Of a stretch of 64,000 nt of DNA, positions 19,968-28,644 are shown piece after piece; the stretch's first letter is position 1, and each line of letters opens with the position of its first letter. A model generated the notes under the pieces. That model did not search any database, was not told the DNA's origin, and saw nothing but the letters and a program-made list of their open reading frames with translations. Origin of the DNA: Pseudomonadota bacterium (GTDB taxonomy: Bacteria; Campylobacterota; Campylobacteria; Campylobacterales; Sulfurospirillaceae); NCBI GenBank assembly GCA_017860615.1, contig JAGDMU010000014.1:1-64000 (forward strand), written 5' to 3'. The position numbers and the translations under genes are program-made.

Positions 19968-20904
19968 AATGGGCGTTATGACAGGAACGTTATCACTTCA
20001 AAAAGAGCGCATTAAAACGGTGCGCTACTATGCTGAGTTGTTCATCGAATCGAAAAAACAGACAACGGCACGAAGTACGTATAGTCGCTATGCTTCTATT
20101 TTAGAAAATGGGATTTTATTTACTTTTGGAGATATTCCAATTCGTGAGATAAAAGTTTCTCATATTGATAAATGGAGAAGTGAACTTTTACAACGATTTA
20201 GTGCTAAAACGGTTAAAGAGTATCAAATTGTTTTTAGAGGTATTTTTCAAAAAGCACTTCACGATGAAGAAATTGGAAGAAATCCTTTTGATGCGTTGGA
20301 CTCTTTAAAAGTGAAAAAGCCAACCATTGTTCCTTTTATGCCACATGAGGTCAAACTCATTTTAGATACAGCGCACGGATGGTTTAAAAACTATCTTGCA
20401 CTTGGATTTATGACGGGTATGAGAGTCGGTGAGATTGTGGCTTTAAAATGGGAAAATGTCAATCTTGACACAAGAGAGATTTACGTTTGTGCCTCTAAAA
20501 CGAAAGGTGTTGAGGGAAGTACCAAAACACAAAGTAGTATTAGGTACATTCCTATCATTGATACATTAGTGCCTTTTATTGAGAATCAAAAAAAGCTTAG
20601 TGGTGACAAAGAGTATGTGTTTGTCAATCAATACGGAAGGGTTTTTTATGATTATAAAACAATAGGTGCTAGGCAATGGACGGATATTTTAAAAGCGTGT
20701 AATCTAGCTCATAGAAGAATGTATGAAATGCGCCATACGTGTGCAACCAATCTTCTTATGAGTGGAAAGTATAGTGTTAATGAGATTGCATCTGTTTTAG
20801 GACATACGACACCACAAATGTTGTTCGAGCGTTATACGAGAAATATATCAGCAGAGCGTAAACCGTTTAATAAAACAATAGATATTTATGCGGTAGATGC
20901 TTAA
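19831..20904 (+). CDS. Tyrosine recombinase (integrase) of the first island
   Basis: 357 residues from the ATG behind CTCAGGAG. It has the SAM-like core-binding domain and the catalytic domain: box I Arg in GFMTGMRVGEIVALKW, the R-H of YEMRHTCATNLL, then LGHTTPQMLFERYTR with the His and the nucleophile Tyr. The usual first His of the HxxR box is Tyr here (YEMR), a substitution also met in phage integrases. The gene points towards tRNA-Ser(GGA), 63 bases from the att site it must use. Confidence 0.93.
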   Translation: MSVFKKNNRVWIDLFANGARIRKSTGLEWTASNVKKVEKELIPQLRMGVMTGTLSLQKERIKTVRYYAELFIESKKQTTARSTYSRYASILENGILFTFGDIPIREIKVSHIDKWRSELLQRFSAKTVKEYQIVFRGIFQKALHDEEIGRNPFDALDSLKVKKPTIVPFMPHEVKLILDTAHGWFKNYLALGFMTGMRVGEIVALKWENVNLDTREIYVCASKTKGVEGSTKTQSSIRYIPIIDTLVPFIENQKKLSGDKEYVFVNQYGRVFYDYKTIGARQWTDILKACNLAHRRMYEMRHTCATNLLMSGKYSVNEIASVLGHTTPQMLFERYTRNISAERKPFNKTIDIYAVDA

Positions 20905-20967
20905 GTCACCATAGTGTCACTGGGAGATTTTTATATCTTTGAAAGTGCCTAAAATAGGGAATTTAGA

Positions 20968-20990
20968 TGGCGGGCAGAGGGGGATTCGAA
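20968..20990. repeat. Right attachment site, within tRNA-Ser(GGA)
   Basis: The 23 bases identical to 15732-15754. They encode the 3' acceptor and T-arm part of the tRNA, so integration rebuilt a complete tRNA at this end. Confidence 0.85.
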
Positions 20991-21055
20991 CCCCCGGTGA
21001 GTTGCCCCACGGCCGCGTTCCAGGCGACTGGATTAAACCACTCTCCCATCTGCCC
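20968..21055 (-). tRNA. tRNA-Ser(GGA)
   Basis: 88 bases with encoded CCA. The acceptor GGGCAGA pairs with TCTGCCC; the anticodon loop is CTGGAAC with anticodon GGA; a long variable arm marks a serine tRNA; the T loop reads GGTTCGAATCC. It reads UCC and UCU codons. It serves as the integration target of the first island. Confidence 0.95.
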
Positions 21056-21099
21056 ATTTTGGATAGGACTGGAAGTATAACGATTTTGTGCTTATTCAA

Positions 21100-21140
21100 G
21101 GATTAATGGCTTTAGATAAAACCATTAATCCCTCTTTTTT
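21100..21140. terminator. Stem-loop between tRNA-Ser and the chemoreceptor gene
   Basis: Perfect 10-bp stem (GGATTAATGG / CCATTAATCC) with a 12-base loop, followed on the plus strand by CTCTTTTTT. It can end plus-strand readthrough from the island; on the minus strand it lies just after the chemoreceptor stop but lacks a T run. Confidence 0.65.
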
Positions 21141-22215
21141 AAGATTTACGTATGGCTTTAAAACCCTCTATAAGTTTCTCAAAACCGACTTTACTTGAAT
21201 TTTCTACACTTTTAAAGGTTTGGATACCCTCTTGGGTATTTCCATTGTTTGCAAAAATATCAATGGCTTTTTTGAGACCTTCATGCACTTTCACATGGTG
21301 TTCATTTACTTCATTAACGACACTTGGGCTGAGTCGTTGGCTAATACTTGAGAACCATTTTCCAAATCGGCAAGCAGTGTGTCCTAAAATATCGGCTTGT
21401 TTGCGAGCTAAAGCGGTATTGTAACCTCTTAGTTTAAGCAAGATATGGTCTATTTTGCCATTGCTTACGGAGATTTCATTGGTGACATTGTCGCATTTGT
21501 TGGTAATGCTGATTGAATTCGTAAGCATAGCTTGAATTTCATTTGCAAACGTACTCAGTGATGCCATGGAGTTTTGTGACTCTTTTTGGAATGTCTCGCT
21601 GGTATCTGCCATAGAATTTGTGTTTTGTTTGAGAATGCTAATGTTTGATTCAACCTCTAAGGTTGCTTTTTGAGTGCGTTCAGCCAGTTTTCGTACTTCA
21701 TCGGCAACGACTGCAAAGCCTCGTCCATGCTCTCCCGCACGCGCAGCTTCGATGGCAGCGTTGAGTGCTAAAAGGTTGGTTTGGTCGGAAATATCTTTAA
21801 TAAGGTTGATGATATCGCTAATAGCTGAAACACTGCTAGAGAGATTTTCTACATCATGGGTGAATTTTTGGGTCAATTCTTGGACTTTTTCTAAAGAGTT
21901 CGTAATCTCTTTTGTTTGGTTTTCAACGTTTTGACCTCGTTGCATGGAGCTATTGTTAAGCGTGTTAATTTCATTGAGCATGGTAAGGCTCTCTTCGACG
22001 GTATATTGTAAAAAATTCATTCCATCTTCGTAGCTGGTAAGAAGAATGCTCAGAAGTTCCTCTTTAGTTTGATCCGTTGACGTTTCTTTGATCTCTTGTG
22101 TTATGCGTAGATTTGAGTTTTGAAGCTCTTCATTGTACTCTTTGAGTTTTTGCAACTCATGTTTTAGTGCTTGATTTTCACTTTCTAGTTCTGCTATACG
22201 TCGTCCGCCAAACAT
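21139..22215 (-). CDS. Soluble chemoreceptor with C-terminal zinc-binding CZB domain
   Basis: 358 residues with no membrane helix. An amino coiled coil is followed by the methyl-accepting signalling hairpin with its tip [20 protein letters not shown]. The carboxy end is a chemoreceptor zinc-binding domain: the first His in [11 protein letters not shown] with the CRFGKW core and the later His residues of [13 protein letters not shown] receptors sense zinc and oxidants such as hypochlorous acid and pass the signal to CheW/CheA in the cytoplasm. GAGGAG precedes the ATG. Confidence 0.92.
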   Translation of the reverse strand: MFGGRRIAELESENQALKHELQKLKEYNEELQNSNLRITQEIKETSTDQTKEELLSILLTSYEDGMNFLQYTVEESLTMLNEINTLNNSSMQRGQNVENQTKEITNSLEKVQELTQKFTHDVENLSSSVSAISDIINLIKDISDQTNLLALNAAIEAARAGEHGRGFAVVADEVRKLAERTQKATLEVESNISILKQNTNSMADTSETFQKESQNSMASLSTFANEIQAMLTNSISITNKCDNVTNEISVSNGKIDHILLKLRGYNTALARKQADILGHTACRFGKWFSSISQRLSPSVVNEVNEHHVKVHEGLKKAIDIFANNGNTQEGIQTFKSVENSSKVGFEKLIEGFKAIRKS

Positions 22216-22296
22216 TTTGTCTCCTCGGGGTTAAGTGTCAAGAATTATAACAAACGATTTGTGACATTTACGTTGCAATTTGTAAGGATTATAAGA

Positions 22297-22773
22297 TTAG
22301 TAATACCCTACACATATACCATTAGAGAGATTGATCTTTTTCTCAAATGGTGAAGGTCCAAAGTACTTACATTTTTCAATGTAGATGTGGTAGTTGTAGT
22401 CCAGTTCTAAGTCATCGTAGAATTTTTTGAGATTAACCAGTTTGACATCACACACATCAATGATTTCGAGCATTTTATAGATGCAGGAGTTGTTGTGTTC
22501 GATAAGATGCGAAGGTGCAAGACCTGTGTATTTGCAAAAGGCTTGGGATTGTACCATGCCCGTAAGATCGGTGCAGTGCTTGAGTATCTCTTTGTACTTA
22601 GGGATGATGCTCTCTTTTCGTAAAAAGACCACACGCGCATCATCAAATTTTGCAGCTTCGACATCCTTCCAATAACGGTATGCATTGGAAGAGATGCCAG
22701 CTTTGAGACTGAATTCCTTATTGAGCACGTAGCTGTTGAGCCAATGGTTGTGCGTCAGGATTTCCATCTGCAT
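22297..22773 (-). CDS. Hypothetical protein, possibly DNA-binding
   Basis: 158 residues, not recognised. Two stretches could be helix-turn-helix units (FSLKAGISSNAYRYW and QAFCKYTGLAPSHLIEH). Six cysteines are scattered without a clear metal motif. It begins one base after the transporter stop on the same strand with no visible ribosome site, so it is probably translated by coupling. An alternative start two codons in (MEIL) is possible. Confidence 0.6.
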   Translation of the reverse strand: MQMEILTHNHWLNSYVLNKEFSLKAGISSNAYRYWKDVEAAKFDDARVVFLRKESIIPKYKEILKHCTDLTGMVQSQAFCKYTGLAPSHLIEHNNSCIYKMLEIIDVCDVKLVNLKKFYDDLELDYNYHIYIEKCKYFGPSPFEKKINLSNGICVGYY

Positions 22774-22774
22774 G

Positions 22775-24358
22775 TTACATAATCTTCATGCCCAGTTGTG
22801 CTAGAACAATAACGAGAACTAAACCAAGTGGATATACTGCCGCATACGCGATGGAAGGATAGTCTGTTTTGGTCATATTGTTTGCCATTGTTAAAGAAGG
22901 CGTAGAGGTCATAGCACCCGAGAGAAGACCTAAAATATCGAGGAAATTCATCTTTAAAATGTTTCGACACGTAAATGTGATGATGCTTAAAGAGACGATA
23001 AGCGCTCCAAGTGCAAGCACGATAGGCAAGACACCATTGTTTTCCAGCGACTCAACGAGGTATTTGCCTGCATTGGTTCCAAGGGTAGCTATAAAGATGA
23101 GCTGCCCAAGCGTTTTTAAAAGTGTAGTGGAATGTGGTGAAAGGTTCCATACAATGGGTCCAACACGCCCTAAACGTCCAAGCACCAACGCCGTAATTAA
23201 AATGCCCCCCACAAAACTAAGCTTGATAGCACCTACCCCTGGAATGTAAAAAGGAATGCTTCCGAGCAAAATACCAAAAACAACACCTAACGAGATAGGC
23301 AAAAAGTCTGCCGCTGGGTATTTTAAGAGGTCATTACCGATGAGTTTGGTCACTTTTTCAGTGTAGGTTTCAGGAGCAACCACATAGAGTTTATCGCCAA
23401 GACGCAACGTAAGGTCTGGGTACGCAGGAATGTCGATACCCGCACGTCGTACTTTCGTAATGACAGCGCGCAGAGACTTAAGCTCTTTAATCATGCCAAT
23501 TTTTTTACCGACGATCTCTTTATTCGTAGTTAAAAGCCTTAAAACCGCCATATTGTCTTGAAATTCATGTTCTTCACCGATCTCTTGACCCAAAACGATG
23601 CTTAGATTTGCCAGTTGTTCATCGGTTCCTGCAACCCTGATGACATCGCCATAACTTAGCGAAACATCTTCGGTGGTATGATCCACATGCCCATCAGAGG
23701 TCATACGCTCAATGACGGTAGACGTCATGCTCTCGATTTTGGACTTTTTGATCTCAGTGTTTCTAAAATTTTCATTGGTAATGCGAAAATTGCGGGTATG
23801 AATGTCGGGGAAACGTACCTTTTGGCTGGATTCATACTCCTCCACTTCTTTTTGCAAATCGACACGAAACAGCACAGGAAGCACGCGGATAAACAGTACT
23901 GTTGCCACAATGCCAAAGGGATAAACTAGACCAAAGATAACCGAAGTGGTTGCCGTATGTTTGATCTCTAATGCTGCCGCAAGGGCTGGAACGGAAGTGA
24001 GCGCACCCGTAAAAATACCATCGATGATGGTTTTTGGTAGGTCAAAAAAGTAGCCAAATCCAAAGATGATGACAAAAAGCAGAACCAAAAGTGCAGTCGC
24101 GATAAGGTTGAGTTTAAGACCTTCATGCTTGATGGTGTCAAAAAAACCAGGACCTGACTGAAGCCCAACCGCGTAGATAAAAATGGCCAATCCAAAGTAC
24201 TGAAATGCGTCAGAGATGATCATGCCATAATGCCCCGCGATGAGCGCTACGATGAGCATAGCGGTAACATCCAGTGAAAAGCCTCTGATTTTAATATTGC
24301 CTAAGATGTAGCCAACTGAAATGATGGCAAAGAGGTAGAAAATTTCGTTATTAATCAT
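22775..24358 (-). CDS. AspT/YidE-type transporter with two RCK_C domains
   Basis: 527 residues. Two sets of five to six membrane helices (YidE/YbjL duplication) flank a cytoplasmic section with two TrkA-C (RCK_C) domains at about residues 190-350 (SYGDVIRVAGTDEQL, LRLGDKLYVVAPE). Repeat motifs GALTSVPALAAALE and GAMTSTPSLTMAN lie at matching places in the halves, as in aspartate:alanine exchangers. It likely moves an amino acid or organic anion; the substrate is not fixed by sequence. Confidence 0.87.
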   Translation of the reverse strand: MINNEIFYLFAIISVGYILGNIKIRGFSLDVTAMLIVALIAGHYGMIISDAFQYFGLAIFIYAVGLQSGPGFFDTIKHEGLKLNLIATALLVLLFVIIFGFGYFFDLPKTIIDGIFTGALTSVPALAAALEIKHTATTSVIFGLVYPFGIVATVLFIRVLPVLFRVDLQKEVEEYESSQKVRFPDIHTRNFRITNENFRNTEIKKSKIESMTSTVIERMTSDGHVDHTTEDVSLSYGDVIRVAGTDEQLANLSIVLGQEIGEEHEFQDNMAVLRLLTTNKEIVGKKIGMIKELKSLRAVITKVRRAGIDIPAYPDLTLRLGDKLYVVAPETYTEKVTKLIGNDLLKYPAADFLPISLGVVFGILLGSIPFYIPGVGAIKLSFVGGILITALVLGRLGRVGPIVWNLSPHSTTLLKTLGQLIFIATLGTNAGKYLVESLENNGVLPIVLALGALIVSLSIITFTCRNILKMNFLDILGLLSGAMTSTPSLTMANNMTKTDYPSIAYAAVYPLGLVLVIVLAQLGMKIM

Positions 24359-24429
24359 AAAAAATAGTGCCTTAAAAGAATTAGACGAATTATACCTTAA
24401 TTTGGTCGTTACTTTTAAGGCACGAGTGG

Positions 24430-24966
24430 TTAAAAATCTTTCTCGATTTTAAACGCATCAAAGATGATATCAATGGCAGACATGCGTGCACCGTGATTGG
24501 TTGCATCCAAAATTTCCCCATCGGTATAGCCAAGATCACGGAGTTTTTGAACATCCGAAGCATTTACATCATGAGGGGTGCGAACGGCTTTGAGAACAAA
24601 GAGAAGCATCGCTTTTTCTTTGGCATCTAGTTTGGCGTCGTTGGGGTTAGCGCGCATCGCTTCAACATCTTTAGGCGTCCAGCCCAGCATATTGATAAGA
24701 ATAGAAGCGTTATAATCGACACAATAGCTACAGTTATTTTTATCGGAAATAAGCATACGAATGCTTGCTAACAAAGGCATCGAGAGAGCTTTTTGTTTAA
24801 CCATGTAGTATTCGATGAAGCTCATTTGCTGTTTGATGAGTTCAGGGCTTGCACTAAAAATTTGGGCTGAGTTACTCACGCGTCCGCGCATTGCTTCTAT
24901 TTTTCCATAAAGCTCTGCGAGCTCACCTGTGGCATCTGTTGGTTTGACGGTAGTGATTAATGGCAT
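24430..24966 (-). CDS. AhpD-like / carboxymuconolactone decarboxylase family protein
   Basis: 178 residues, all helical. The redox pair is C-S-Y-C in NNCSYCVDYNASIL, the AhpD-type peroxidase signature, with the second half-repeat LRDLGYTDGEILDATN. Members reduce peroxides or act on alkylperoxidase partners. It overlaps the isochorismatase gene by ten bases and shares its TetR-controlled promoter. Confidence 0.85.
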   Translation of the reverse strand: MPLITTVKPTDATGELAELYGKIEAMRGRVSNSAQIFSASPELIKQQMSFIEYYMVKQKALSMPLLASIRMLISDKNNCSYCVDYNASILINMLGWTPKDVEAMRANPNDAKLDAKEKAMLLFVLKAVRTPHDVNASDVQKLRDLGYTDGEILDATNHGARMSAIDIIFDAFKIEKDF

Positions 24967-25526
24967 AATTTTTCCTTTTTAAGTAATGGTATCCATTCAT
25001 TAAGTGTTAAAACACGACTAAATCCAAATGCTTGAGCGACTAAAAAAGCTCGATGCAACTCCTCCGCACTCACCTCGCCTGCTTCATTGGCAAATGCTAG
25101 TGTGCCATTGGCATCACTTAAAAACTCGACGTTAAATCCAAGCTGTGAAGCATCACGTGCTGTTGCATCGCAGCAGTTTTGAGTCATATAGCCTATGATA
25201 GTCACCGTGTCAATACCAAGGCTTCTTAGTCTGTAGTTTAAGTCTGTTCCTACAAAAGAACTGGCATGGTTTTTTTCGATGTAGAGGTCAGGTTTGATCT
25301 TTTTGATCTCATCGTGAAATTCCCACATGTGACTTCCTCGCACAAATGCACCTGCATTTTCTTTGAGGCTGGTGTGTTGCACAAAGACTATAAGAGTGCC
25401 CTTTTTATGGGCTTCTGCGATAGCGGTTTTGATGTGCTCAAAACTGTTTGGCGGGTAGCTGATGGGCAGAGCACCACCCTCAAAATACTCATTTTGGACA
25501 TCAACAACGATGAGCGCACGTTTCAT
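24957..25526 (-). CDS. Isochorismatase-like cysteine hydrolase
   Basis: 189 residues. The catalytic triad residues appear as Asp in ALIVVDVQNEYF, Lys in YIEKNHASSF, and the nucleophile Cys in GYMTQNCCDATARDA, with the cis-peptide before it. Family members hydrolyse nicotinamide, N-carbamoyl amines or isochorismate; the substrate here is open. AGGAGG precedes the ATG. First gene of a two-gene operon divergent from tetR. Confidence 0.88.
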   Translation of the reverse strand: MKRALIVVDVQNEYFEGGALPISYPPNSFEHIKTAIAEAHKKGTLIVFVQHTSLKENAGAFVRGSHMWEFHDEIKKIKPDLYIEKNHASSFVGTDLNYRLRSLGIDTVTIIGYMTQNCCDATARDASQLGFNVEFLSDANGTLAFANEAGEVSAEELHRAFLVAQAFGFSRVLTLNEWIPLLKKEKLCH

Positions 25527-25535
25527 AAAACCTCC

Positions 25536-25551
25536 TTGACTGTTTGGTCAA
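25536..25551. promoter_or_regulatory. TetR operator 1
   Basis: Palindrome TTGACTGTTTGGTCAA ten bases before the isochorismatase ATG. It pairs with a second copy 34 bases away. Confidence 0.8.
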
Positions 25552-25569
25552 GTAGCATTCTAACAGAAA

Positions 25570-25585
25570 TTGACCGATTAGTCAA
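25570..25585. promoter_or_regulatory. TetR operator 2
   Basis: Palindrome TTGACCGATTAGTCAA, same outer halves TTGAC / GTCAA as operator 1. It covers the -35 zone of the tetR promoter (its -10 is at 25603), so the regulator should repress itself. Confidence 0.8.
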
Positions 25586-25599
25586 GTGTATGAAAAATA

Positions 25600-25608
25600 T
25601 GCTATAAT
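25600..25608 (+). promoter_or_regulatory. Extended -10 promoter of the tetR gene
   Basis: TGCTATAAT, a perfect extended -10, ends 25 bases before the ATG; operator 2 lies where the -35 would be. Confidence 0.7.
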
Positions 25609-25633
25609 CAACCCAATCATAAAGGAACTATAA

Positions 25634-26200
25634 ATGGAAAATACACGCGACAAACTCATTCACGCGGCATTTGACGAGATTTTTTCACACGGCTATCAAG
25701 GTGCGTCACTCTCGGACATCTTAGCCAAAGCAGGCGTGCACAAAGGCTCCATGTACCACTTTTTTGCCAATAAAAAAGAGATGGCACTCGCTTCCATTGA
25801 AGAGACGATACTGAAGCGAAACATGGAAAAATACCGTTATGTTGAGACCAATACCAACGGTTTTTTGGAAGAGTTTTACACCCGCTTGCGCGACACCTCT
25901 GTGCGAGACTTCAAACGCGGATGCCCCATCGCCAACATTGTCCAAGAGATGTCCAACATCGATGAAGATTTTAATGTGTTGATGAAGTCCATTTATGGGG
26001 CGTTTCGTGCCAACATCAAAGCTATTTTAGATAAAGCCATAGAAGTGGGCGAAATGAAACCCTGCGATACCGCAAAGTTAGCACTTTTCATCACTTCAAC
26101 GATTGAGGGCGCCATCCTTGCCGCCAAAGCCAGCGGTAATGCGCAGGATTATGTCGATGTGATCGAGGAGTTGATAGAGCATATAGAGGGGAAGAGGTAA
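25634..26200 (+). CDS. TetR-family regulator
   Basis: 188 residues. Amino helix-turn-helix LSDILAKAGVHKGSMYHFFANKKEM is the TetR signature (YHFF...K), followed by a helical ligand domain of the TetR_C/YxaF-like type (RGCPIANIVQEMS). It stands divergent from the isochorismatase-AhpD pair with two palindromic operators between, so it should repress that operon and itself, probably released by a small reactive or aromatic compound. Confidence 0.92.
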   Translation: MENTRDKLIHAAFDEIFSHGYQGASLSDILAKAGVHKGSMYHFFANKKEMALASIEETILKRNMEKYRYVETNTNGFLEEFYTRLRDTSVRDFKRGCPIANIVQEMSNIDEDFNVLMKSIYGAFRANIKAILDKAIEVGEMKPCDTAKLALFITSTIEGAILAAKASGNAQDYVDVIEELIEHIEGKR

Positions 26201-26225
26201 TTGAAAAAATTGTCAAATTAGCAAT

Positions 26226-26255
26226 ATCGGAGTAGTTTTATCTCTCCGATTTTTC
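26226..26255 (+). terminator. Intrinsic terminator after tetR
   Basis: 7-bp stem ATCGGAG / CTCCGAT with an 11-base loop and a TTTTTC tail, 26 bases past the stop. Confidence 0.8.
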
Positions 26256-26289
26256 TACAATATCCCAAACGCAAAGCAAAAGAGGTTCG

Positions 26290-27138
26290 ATGAAAGAGAG
26301 TACGCGAGAAGATTATGTTCGTTTGGTGTATAAAGTTGTTTTTTACATCGAGCAAAACGCAGGCAAAGAAGAGCTCAGTCTTGAGGAGCTTTCGCGCATT
26401 GCTGGGTTTTCAAAGTACCATTTTCACCGCATTTTCAAAGCGGTTACGGGAGAAAACATCGGCGATTTTATCGCTCGAGTGAGGCTGGTCTATTCGGCGT
26501 GGAAGCTCAAAACTGAGCCTAAAATCACCGATGTAGCACTCTCGTGTGGCTTTGAAACCAATGCCTCTTTTAGCAAAGCGTTCAAAAACCGTTTTGGTGT
26601 AAGTCCGCGCATGTATGCGGCTCAGCTCAAAGCGAAAAAAGGAGTTGTGATGCTAAAACCTACCATTGTCGAGTTCAAGCCTTTGAGTGTTTTTTACGTA
26701 CGAAAAACAGGAGCTTATCAAACTTCTTCGTGTGAGGCGTGGAATGCCTTGATGGCATTTGCCTATGAGCAAAAGATGAAGTTTCGTAAAAATATTATGG
26801 GTAAAGAGACGATGCACTTTGGCATCGGGCACGATAACCCCAGTCTTGTTGAGCAAAATTTATTGCGTTACGATGCATGCATTACGTGTGAGGACGAGAG
26901 CATTGAGCCTAAAGGTGAAGTCTTTAAAAAGGTACTCGATGGCGGAAAATGCGCAGTGTTTTTACACAAAGGAGCGTATGAAAACCTAAAAATGACTTAT
27001 GATCAAATCATGGATTGGGTCGTTTCCGAGGGTGTGGGACTTCGCGATGCACCTTTGTTTGAGAAGTACCTCAACCGTGACCCAAGACGCACCAAACCTG
27101 AGAACTTACGTACCGAGATATACGTGCCGATAGCGTAA
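26290..27138 (+). CDS. AraC-family regulator fused to a GyrI-like effector domain
   Basis: 282 residues. The amino third is an AraC-type double helix-turn-helix (LEELSRIAGFSKYHFHRIFK; ALSCGFETNASFSKAFKNRF). From residue 120 comes a GyrI-like small-molecule binding domain (IVEFKPLSVFYVRKTGAY ... EVFKKVLDGGKCAVFLHKG ... EKYLNRDPRRTKPENL). This is the SoxS-Rob/BmrR-like design used for sensing lipophilic or cationic compounds. It ends four bases from the convergent methyltransferase. Confidence 0.9.
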   Translation: MKESTREDYVRLVYKVVFYIEQNAGKEELSLEELSRIAGFSKYHFHRIFKAVTGENIGDFIARVRLVYSAWKLKTEPKITDVALSCGFETNASFSKAFKNRFGVSPRMYAAQLKAKKGVVMLKPTIVEFKPLSVFYVRKTGAYQTSSCEAWNALMAFAYEQKMKFRKNIMGKETMHFGIGHDNPSLVEQNLLRYDACITCEDESIEPKGEVFKKVLDGGKCAVFLHKGAYENLKMTYDQIMDWVVSEGVGLRDAPLFEKYLNRDPRRTKPENLRTEIYVPIA

Positions 27139-27142
27139 GTTT

Positions 27143-27757
27143 TTAAGGCTTACGCCCTGTTAGCAAGAAAATAGGATACTCCCCATAAGGCTTTTTGGCA
27201 ATGCTCACGATTTCGATGGTGACATCCTCAAAGCCCGTTTTTTTGGCAAGTGCAGCAAACGCCTCTTGATCAAAACCAAAGTGAAAAACGCCCATATCTT
27301 CGGTATGAAAAGTGCCATCTTCTTTATCTAAATCTGCTAGAGCGATGGTGCCGCCACTGTTGAGCATACGGTAAAATTTGTGAAAAAGTGCAAGTGTGTC
27401 TTCGACGTGATGAATGGTCATCGAGGAGATGATGCCATCAAATGTGTCATCAAGCTCATGTGTTACGAGGTCAAGCTCTAACATCGCAAGCTCACAGGCA
27501 AGGGTGTCTTGTTTAGCGCGAAGCTGTTCGTTCATAGAAGGAGAGATATCAACCGTGGTGATCTTTTTCACATGTGGTGCAATTTTGCTGGTCAAAAGCC
27601 CCGTGCCTGAGCCAAAGTCCATCAGATGCGTTGTTGTTTTATCGTAGGAAAGTTTGTTTAAGATAGCATCGGCGATGTTCGTGACATTGTCAACACGAGC
27701 AGGTTCTTTTTCGTACACTTTTGATTTTTCAGAAAAATAGTCTTTTTGGGTTTTCAT
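27143..27757 (-). CDS. Class I SAM-dependent methyltransferase
   Basis: 204 residues from the ATG at 27757. Motif I is LMDFGSGTGLLTSKIA, motif II TTVDISPSMNEQL, and the post-II/III region IISSMTIHHVEDTLALFHKF, all typical of UbiE/Methyltransf_11 proteins. The substrate is not known. Single gene, convergent with the AraC-GyrI gene. Confidence 0.85.
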   Translation of the reverse strand: MKTQKDYFSEKSKVYEKEPARVDNVTNIADAILNKLSYDKTTTHLMDFGSGTGLLTSKIAPHVKKITTVDISPSMNEQLRAKQDTLACELAMLELDLVTHELDDTFDGIISSMTIHHVEDTLALFHKFYRMLNSGGTIALADLDKEDGTFHTEDMGVFHFGFDQEAFAALAKKTGFEDVTIEIVSIAKKPYGEYPIFLLTGRKP

Positions 27758-27849
27758 CAATGCCCTTTGAAGTGGATAATAGAGTATAGCACACGCATTT
27801 GGCGAAGAAAATTAACCTCAAAAACTATATGGAATATTTGTGTTTGCAT

Positions 27850-28644
27850 TTAACCCACTACAAATGAGGCGTATCCCACAACACGACTATCATCACCCGT
27901 ACGCGCAAAGCTAGTGCGATAGTCTAAAAAATGGGCTTTTAAGTTGTGCGAAAGTGCACTTTGTACCATTGCCTTAACCCCTGTTATGCCACACGCTTCA
28001 CAGCCGTGAGAGAGGGCGTGAATATCCAGATGAGCGATGGCATTGATGCAGAGATTGTCCAGTTTATTAGCCTCTTCTTCTGTGTAAAAATGGCTAAGAT
28101 CAGTGCTAATGACGACGAGTGTTTTTTCATCCAGCAGTAGCGCATCGATGAGCAGTGAGAGTTCACCATGGGTGATGTCACCATAGACGATTTCAACAAC
28201 ACTCGCCTCTTTAAAATAGTGCCTAATAAAGGGCATTTGCACTTCTGTGGAGTGCTCCTCATGCGCCATAGGGTGAAAGTCTAAAAAGGCAAATTTTTTC
28301 TGTAAAGCATGGCTATATTCTAAGTCGATTTGGATTTCACCACAGGGTGTATGGTATGCTTCAAAAAGGGCGATGGAAGCACCTGCGATGTAGATGCGAT
28401 GACTAGGACCTAGAACAACGACACGCTCTATATCAGGGCGTTTTGAAGCGGCATAGTGGTAGGCAAGATTGGCGGTATAGCCACTGTAAATGTAACCCGC
28501 ATGAGGTACAATCAGTGCGCGAGGTAGGACATCTAGCTTTGTTTCTGGCATCTCTTTATCAAAATGGGCAATGTAGTGTTTGATTTCACTGCAACTATCG
28601 GGGTAAAACATGCCAGCAACGGCACTTTTTCGGTATTTAGTCAT
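27850..28644 (-). CDS. MEMO family protein (AmmeMemoRadiSam system B)
   Basis: 264 residues from ATG at 28644. Metal-site motifs of the family are all present: VPHAGYIYSG, GPSHR, EEHSTEVQMPF, STDLSHF and HGCEACGITGV (the conserved Cys). The fold resembles extradiol dioxygenases; human MEMO1 binds metal but its enzyme activity is unclear. Its start overlaps the radical SAM gene by eight bases, forming a three-gene operon with AMMECR1. Confidence 0.92.
   Translation of the reverse strand: MTKYRKSAVAGMFYPDSCSEIKHYIAHFDKEMPETKLDVLPRALIVPHAGYIYSGYTANLAYHYAASKRPDIERVVVLGPSHRIYIAGASIALFEAYHTPCGEIQIDLEYSHALQKKFAFLDFHPMAHEEHSTEVQMPFIRHYFKEASVVEIVYGDITHGELSLLIDALLLDEKTLVVISTDLSHFYTEEEANKLDNLCINAIAHLDIHALSHGCEACGITGVKAMVQSALSHNLKAHFLDYRTSFARTGDDSRVVGYASFVVG

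Larger units (their letters stand above)
15732..20990. mobile_element. 5.2 kb integrated element in tRNA-Ser(GGA)
   Basis: Bounded by a perfect 23-bp direct repeat (15732-15754 and 20968-20990) that is the 3' end of the tRNA-Ser(GGA) gene. It contains, from the tRNA inwards, a tyrosine integrase, an HTH protein overlapping it, a Rep-like initiator, a 615-bp gene-free stretch with hairpins, and a LysE-AraC-cupin cargo block on the other strand. No relaxase, structural or lysis genes are seen. The Rep plus integrase content fits a small satellite-like or plasmid-like integrative element. Confidence 0.8.
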
